DNA of 64,000 nucleotides from Prunella strophiata (taxonomy: Eukaryota > Chordata > Aves > Passeriformes > Prunellidae), in NCBI GenBank assembly GCA_036583965.1, contig JAZBQD010000027.1, positions 9,897,187-9,961,186 of the forward strand. Reading direction: 5' to 3'. Below are positions 61,521 through 64,000 of the stretch, piece by piece. The first letter of the stretch is position 1, and each line of letters opens with the position of its first letter. Position numbers and translations under genes: made by a program. The notes under the pieces are model-generated. The model saw nothing but the letters and a program-made list of their open reading frames with translations. It did no database searches and was not told the origin of the DNA.

Positions 61521-64000
61521 CCTCCTCACTGTCTCTCATGATGCTGCCCCACAGCACAGAAGTGTTTAATCTGTGCCTCTTCTCCTCTGTAATGCAGTCA
61601 AAGAGTTTGGCACCCATTTCCATCAGGGCTGAGTTTGGTCTGATACTTTGAAATCCTGCCCAAGACCAAGTAGTGTGAGAGCTGGTGGAGCATGAAGGAG
61701 GCATGAGGTGTAAACAGTGGGTACTCCCTGCCTTATTTTGATGGTTTTTCCTGTCAGTCCACTGTTCCTGATCCCAGACAAGAGGTCTCTCCCTGCACTT
61801 GGATGATCTGTGGATGACTGTACCTGTGTCTCTGAGATGAGTCGCTCGTGTTAATGTGAAATGCACAGCCTTGTGGTCAGGGCCTGTGCCAGGATTGTAA
61901 AGCACCTGGATGGGATTGAAACACAAGCTGTTCTTTAATGTTTATAAATTGGACACAAGTTCCTACCTAAAAGCTGTTTATTAGAATGTAGTAGGATTGA
62001 GCGGGACATTTATCTGCCCCTGGCAGTTTGACATCCAGAGGTGCTTACAGCAACTGGCAGGGACTGGTATTTCATTAACTGAAGTGATAAATGTTAAATG
62101 TGTGCTTCATGGGCATCTGTGACCCCTGAGGAGAGTTACCATTTCCTAGTTAATTTGACTGGAGAGAAATTATAATCCAGACATTCCCTGAGTTTCATAA
62201 ACAAAATCCTTCTTCTAAAGGACCAGATTGGAATGGAAACTATGGGTAAGGATGAGCTTCATGGCCTGTGACAAGCTGCAGAGAAGAAATGCACTGCAGT
62301 TCAGCTCCAGCTTTGTGCTGGAGGTTTTGTCTCGCGTATGTGCGCAAACATGTTCCTACGGTACGGAGCCTTTTTCATCCAAGGATCGCAGAGGTTTTAC
62401 AGAGGTTAATTAAAGAGAGTTCTTGTCTCTGTGTGCGGCAAGGGAGAGAGGCTCCATTTTGGGTGTGTAGAAACAGAAGCAGAGTAGAGTATAATTACCT
62501 GGCTTTGCATTTTACCAGAAGGCTGGCAAAGCCTTGAGAGGTTTGCAGGGACTTTGACTCACAGTCCTTTTGCTGAAACACAAAGCCTTCTCCCCCTCTG
62601 TTTTTAGGATACGTCTTAACTTCTGAAAAGCCTGCATTGCCTTGTTTAGCAGCTACAGCTTTACCTCCTTGTGCCTTAATTATATGTTAAAGTCTCAGTC
62701 CTTTTGTTTAGCTAATTTAAGAAGAGGGTGGGGGGCTCTTTACTGTGTCGGTTAGAATTTAGCATTAATTTAGTGTTCTCTGACACTTGAAAACCTGGCT
62801 GGGATTTGAGGCATTTTCTTTTCCTTTTCGCCTTTTACGACCTGCAGGTGTTTGGTGTGAGATAAAAGTAGATCCCAAAGTGAGATTTCACAGCACAAAT
62901 TATCAAAGTGAAGATTCACTCTTGATGTAGTCTACGTGTGTGGCAGTAATTATGAAAAATAGTTCGGGATAATAGGGCCTTCAGGAATCCCAAGACAGGC
63001 ACTGGGAGGTTAACCCTTCCTCATCTAACCTGGCCTCTACACTGCTGTCATCATCAGGTGAGCATGTGATGGGTTGGGTCAGGCAACTTCACAGACCAAG
63101 TGATGTTAGAGTCATTGAGAAAGTCATTGGGGCAGCACCTGAGGACATGCAGATCTCTTCCCAGGTAGTTTTGGATGTGACTCTTTGGTCCCAGGTCACA
63201 GAGACATTCTGGAAGGTGTTACTGGTACAGGCTGCTCACCAACTTTGAGGAATGGGGCACCTCTCAGACACAAATAAGCTGCTCTGTCACACCCAGGCAG
63301 CTGAGCATTACAGCTCATGCCCATCACAGTGTTACTGGCATCAAAGTGGTGCCAGTGGTATATAGGCAACATTTCTCTGAAGGAGATGAAAATTCTACAA
63401 CTCTGTAGGTGCATGCTCTTTCCTGAACACTTCTTTGGCAGATGTAACGCCAGGGTTGCTGTGAGAAGGTTCTTGCAGTGGCTTGTCACATGCTGGATCT
63501 GCATGGGGTAAAGCAGAGGTTTGCCATGATGGCCAGCAGGACTGCTGGCGTGTGGTTTTCCCTGAGCAGTGTCTTGCCAGCTGCTCCCAAAAAGCTTTTC
63601 CTGTGACCAGGGCAGCAGGGTTGGTGTGTGTGCACACCTGGCCACACTTCTGTGGGTCCTGCCCCACTGGCACACCATGGCAGAGGCACCTGAAGCTCTG
63701 CCCCTCACTCTGGCTCTGATGAGAGCTGGGTGCAACCAGCAGCAGCTCTGCAGCCAGGTCCTTGCCAGGATTTTTGCAGCCAAGCCCATTTGTAAGACAC
63801 AAATTTGGGAAGAGCATTTGTTGGGCAGTTGTACACACCCAGAGCCATGGCTCACCTCCCTCAGCAGTTTGTGTTTGCTTTTGTAGGTGGCTGTTGGGAT
63901 CTCTCAAGAAGCAGCAGCTCATCTGATCCCTTCTGCAGTCAAACCAAAGCAGATGGCTCCCATCTTCCTGGCAGCCCTGGAAGAGAGCCACATGAGGTGA
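61204..64000. other. Intergenic sequence downstream of EIF2B3
   Basis: No recognisable gene. The first 300 bases are CpG-rich. From 61980 to 63000 the sequence is AT-rich and motif-dense with no repeat seen. From 63000 it becomes more GC-rich, with overlapping long open frames on both strands that match no family I recognise. In human, PTCH2 lies next on this side, so its promoter may lie at or beyond the right edge; none of its exons was found. Confidence 0.6.

Noticed and set aside
61204..64000. First exons of PTCH2 expected from human gene order
   Set aside because: No Patched-like coding sequence could be seen on either strand.
1..64000. tRNA, rRNA, CRISPR array, bacterial-type operon or viral genes
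   Set aside because: No tRNA B-box, repeat-spacer array, compact operon structure or recognisable viral coding segment was noticed.

Overview
The window is vertebrate nuclear DNA, most likely from a bird. CR1 LINE fragments with the typical 3' end are present, along with a few old MIR-like fragments. Repeat density is low and introns are long and AT-rich. The species cannot be fixed from the sequence.

One gene is recognised: the 3' part of EIF2B3, on the + strand. It encodes the gamma subunit of eIF2B, the guanine-nucleotide exchange factor for translation initiation factor eIF2. Seven coding exons (12636-12725, 30835-30965, 31641-31834, 35789-35866, 36582-36730, 50406-50509, 60984-61036) join in one open frame of 265 codons plus a stop, with every junction in phase. 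This covers the end of the nucleotidyltransferase-like domain, a charged linker and the left-handed beta-helix. The 5' exons lie upstream of the window. The 3' UTR ends near an AATAAA at 61181.

Layout: 1-12635 is intron; the seven exons and six introns (18.1, 0.7, 4.0, 0.7, 13.7 and 10.5 kb) follow; 61037 to about 61203 is 3' UTR; the rest is intergenic. In human, PTCH2 is the next gene on this side of EIF2B3. None of its coding sequence is visible here.

Non-coding content: CR1 copies at 21643-22071, 40510-41092, 51655-51805 and probably 53225-53360; MIR-like fragments at 10446, 31365, 34940 and 58590; homopolymer runs. Several blocks have the look of developmental enhancers: 8400-8560, 9060-10090, 45700-47700, 48480-48700, 57060-57760 and 61980-63000. 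CpG-rich spots lie at 29148-29192 and 61197-61520, the second directly at the gene's 3' end. Conservation cannot be measured without an alignment, so these are leads. No tRNA, rRNA, CRISPR array or second protein-coding gene was found, and nothing here clearly amounts to a new biological system.
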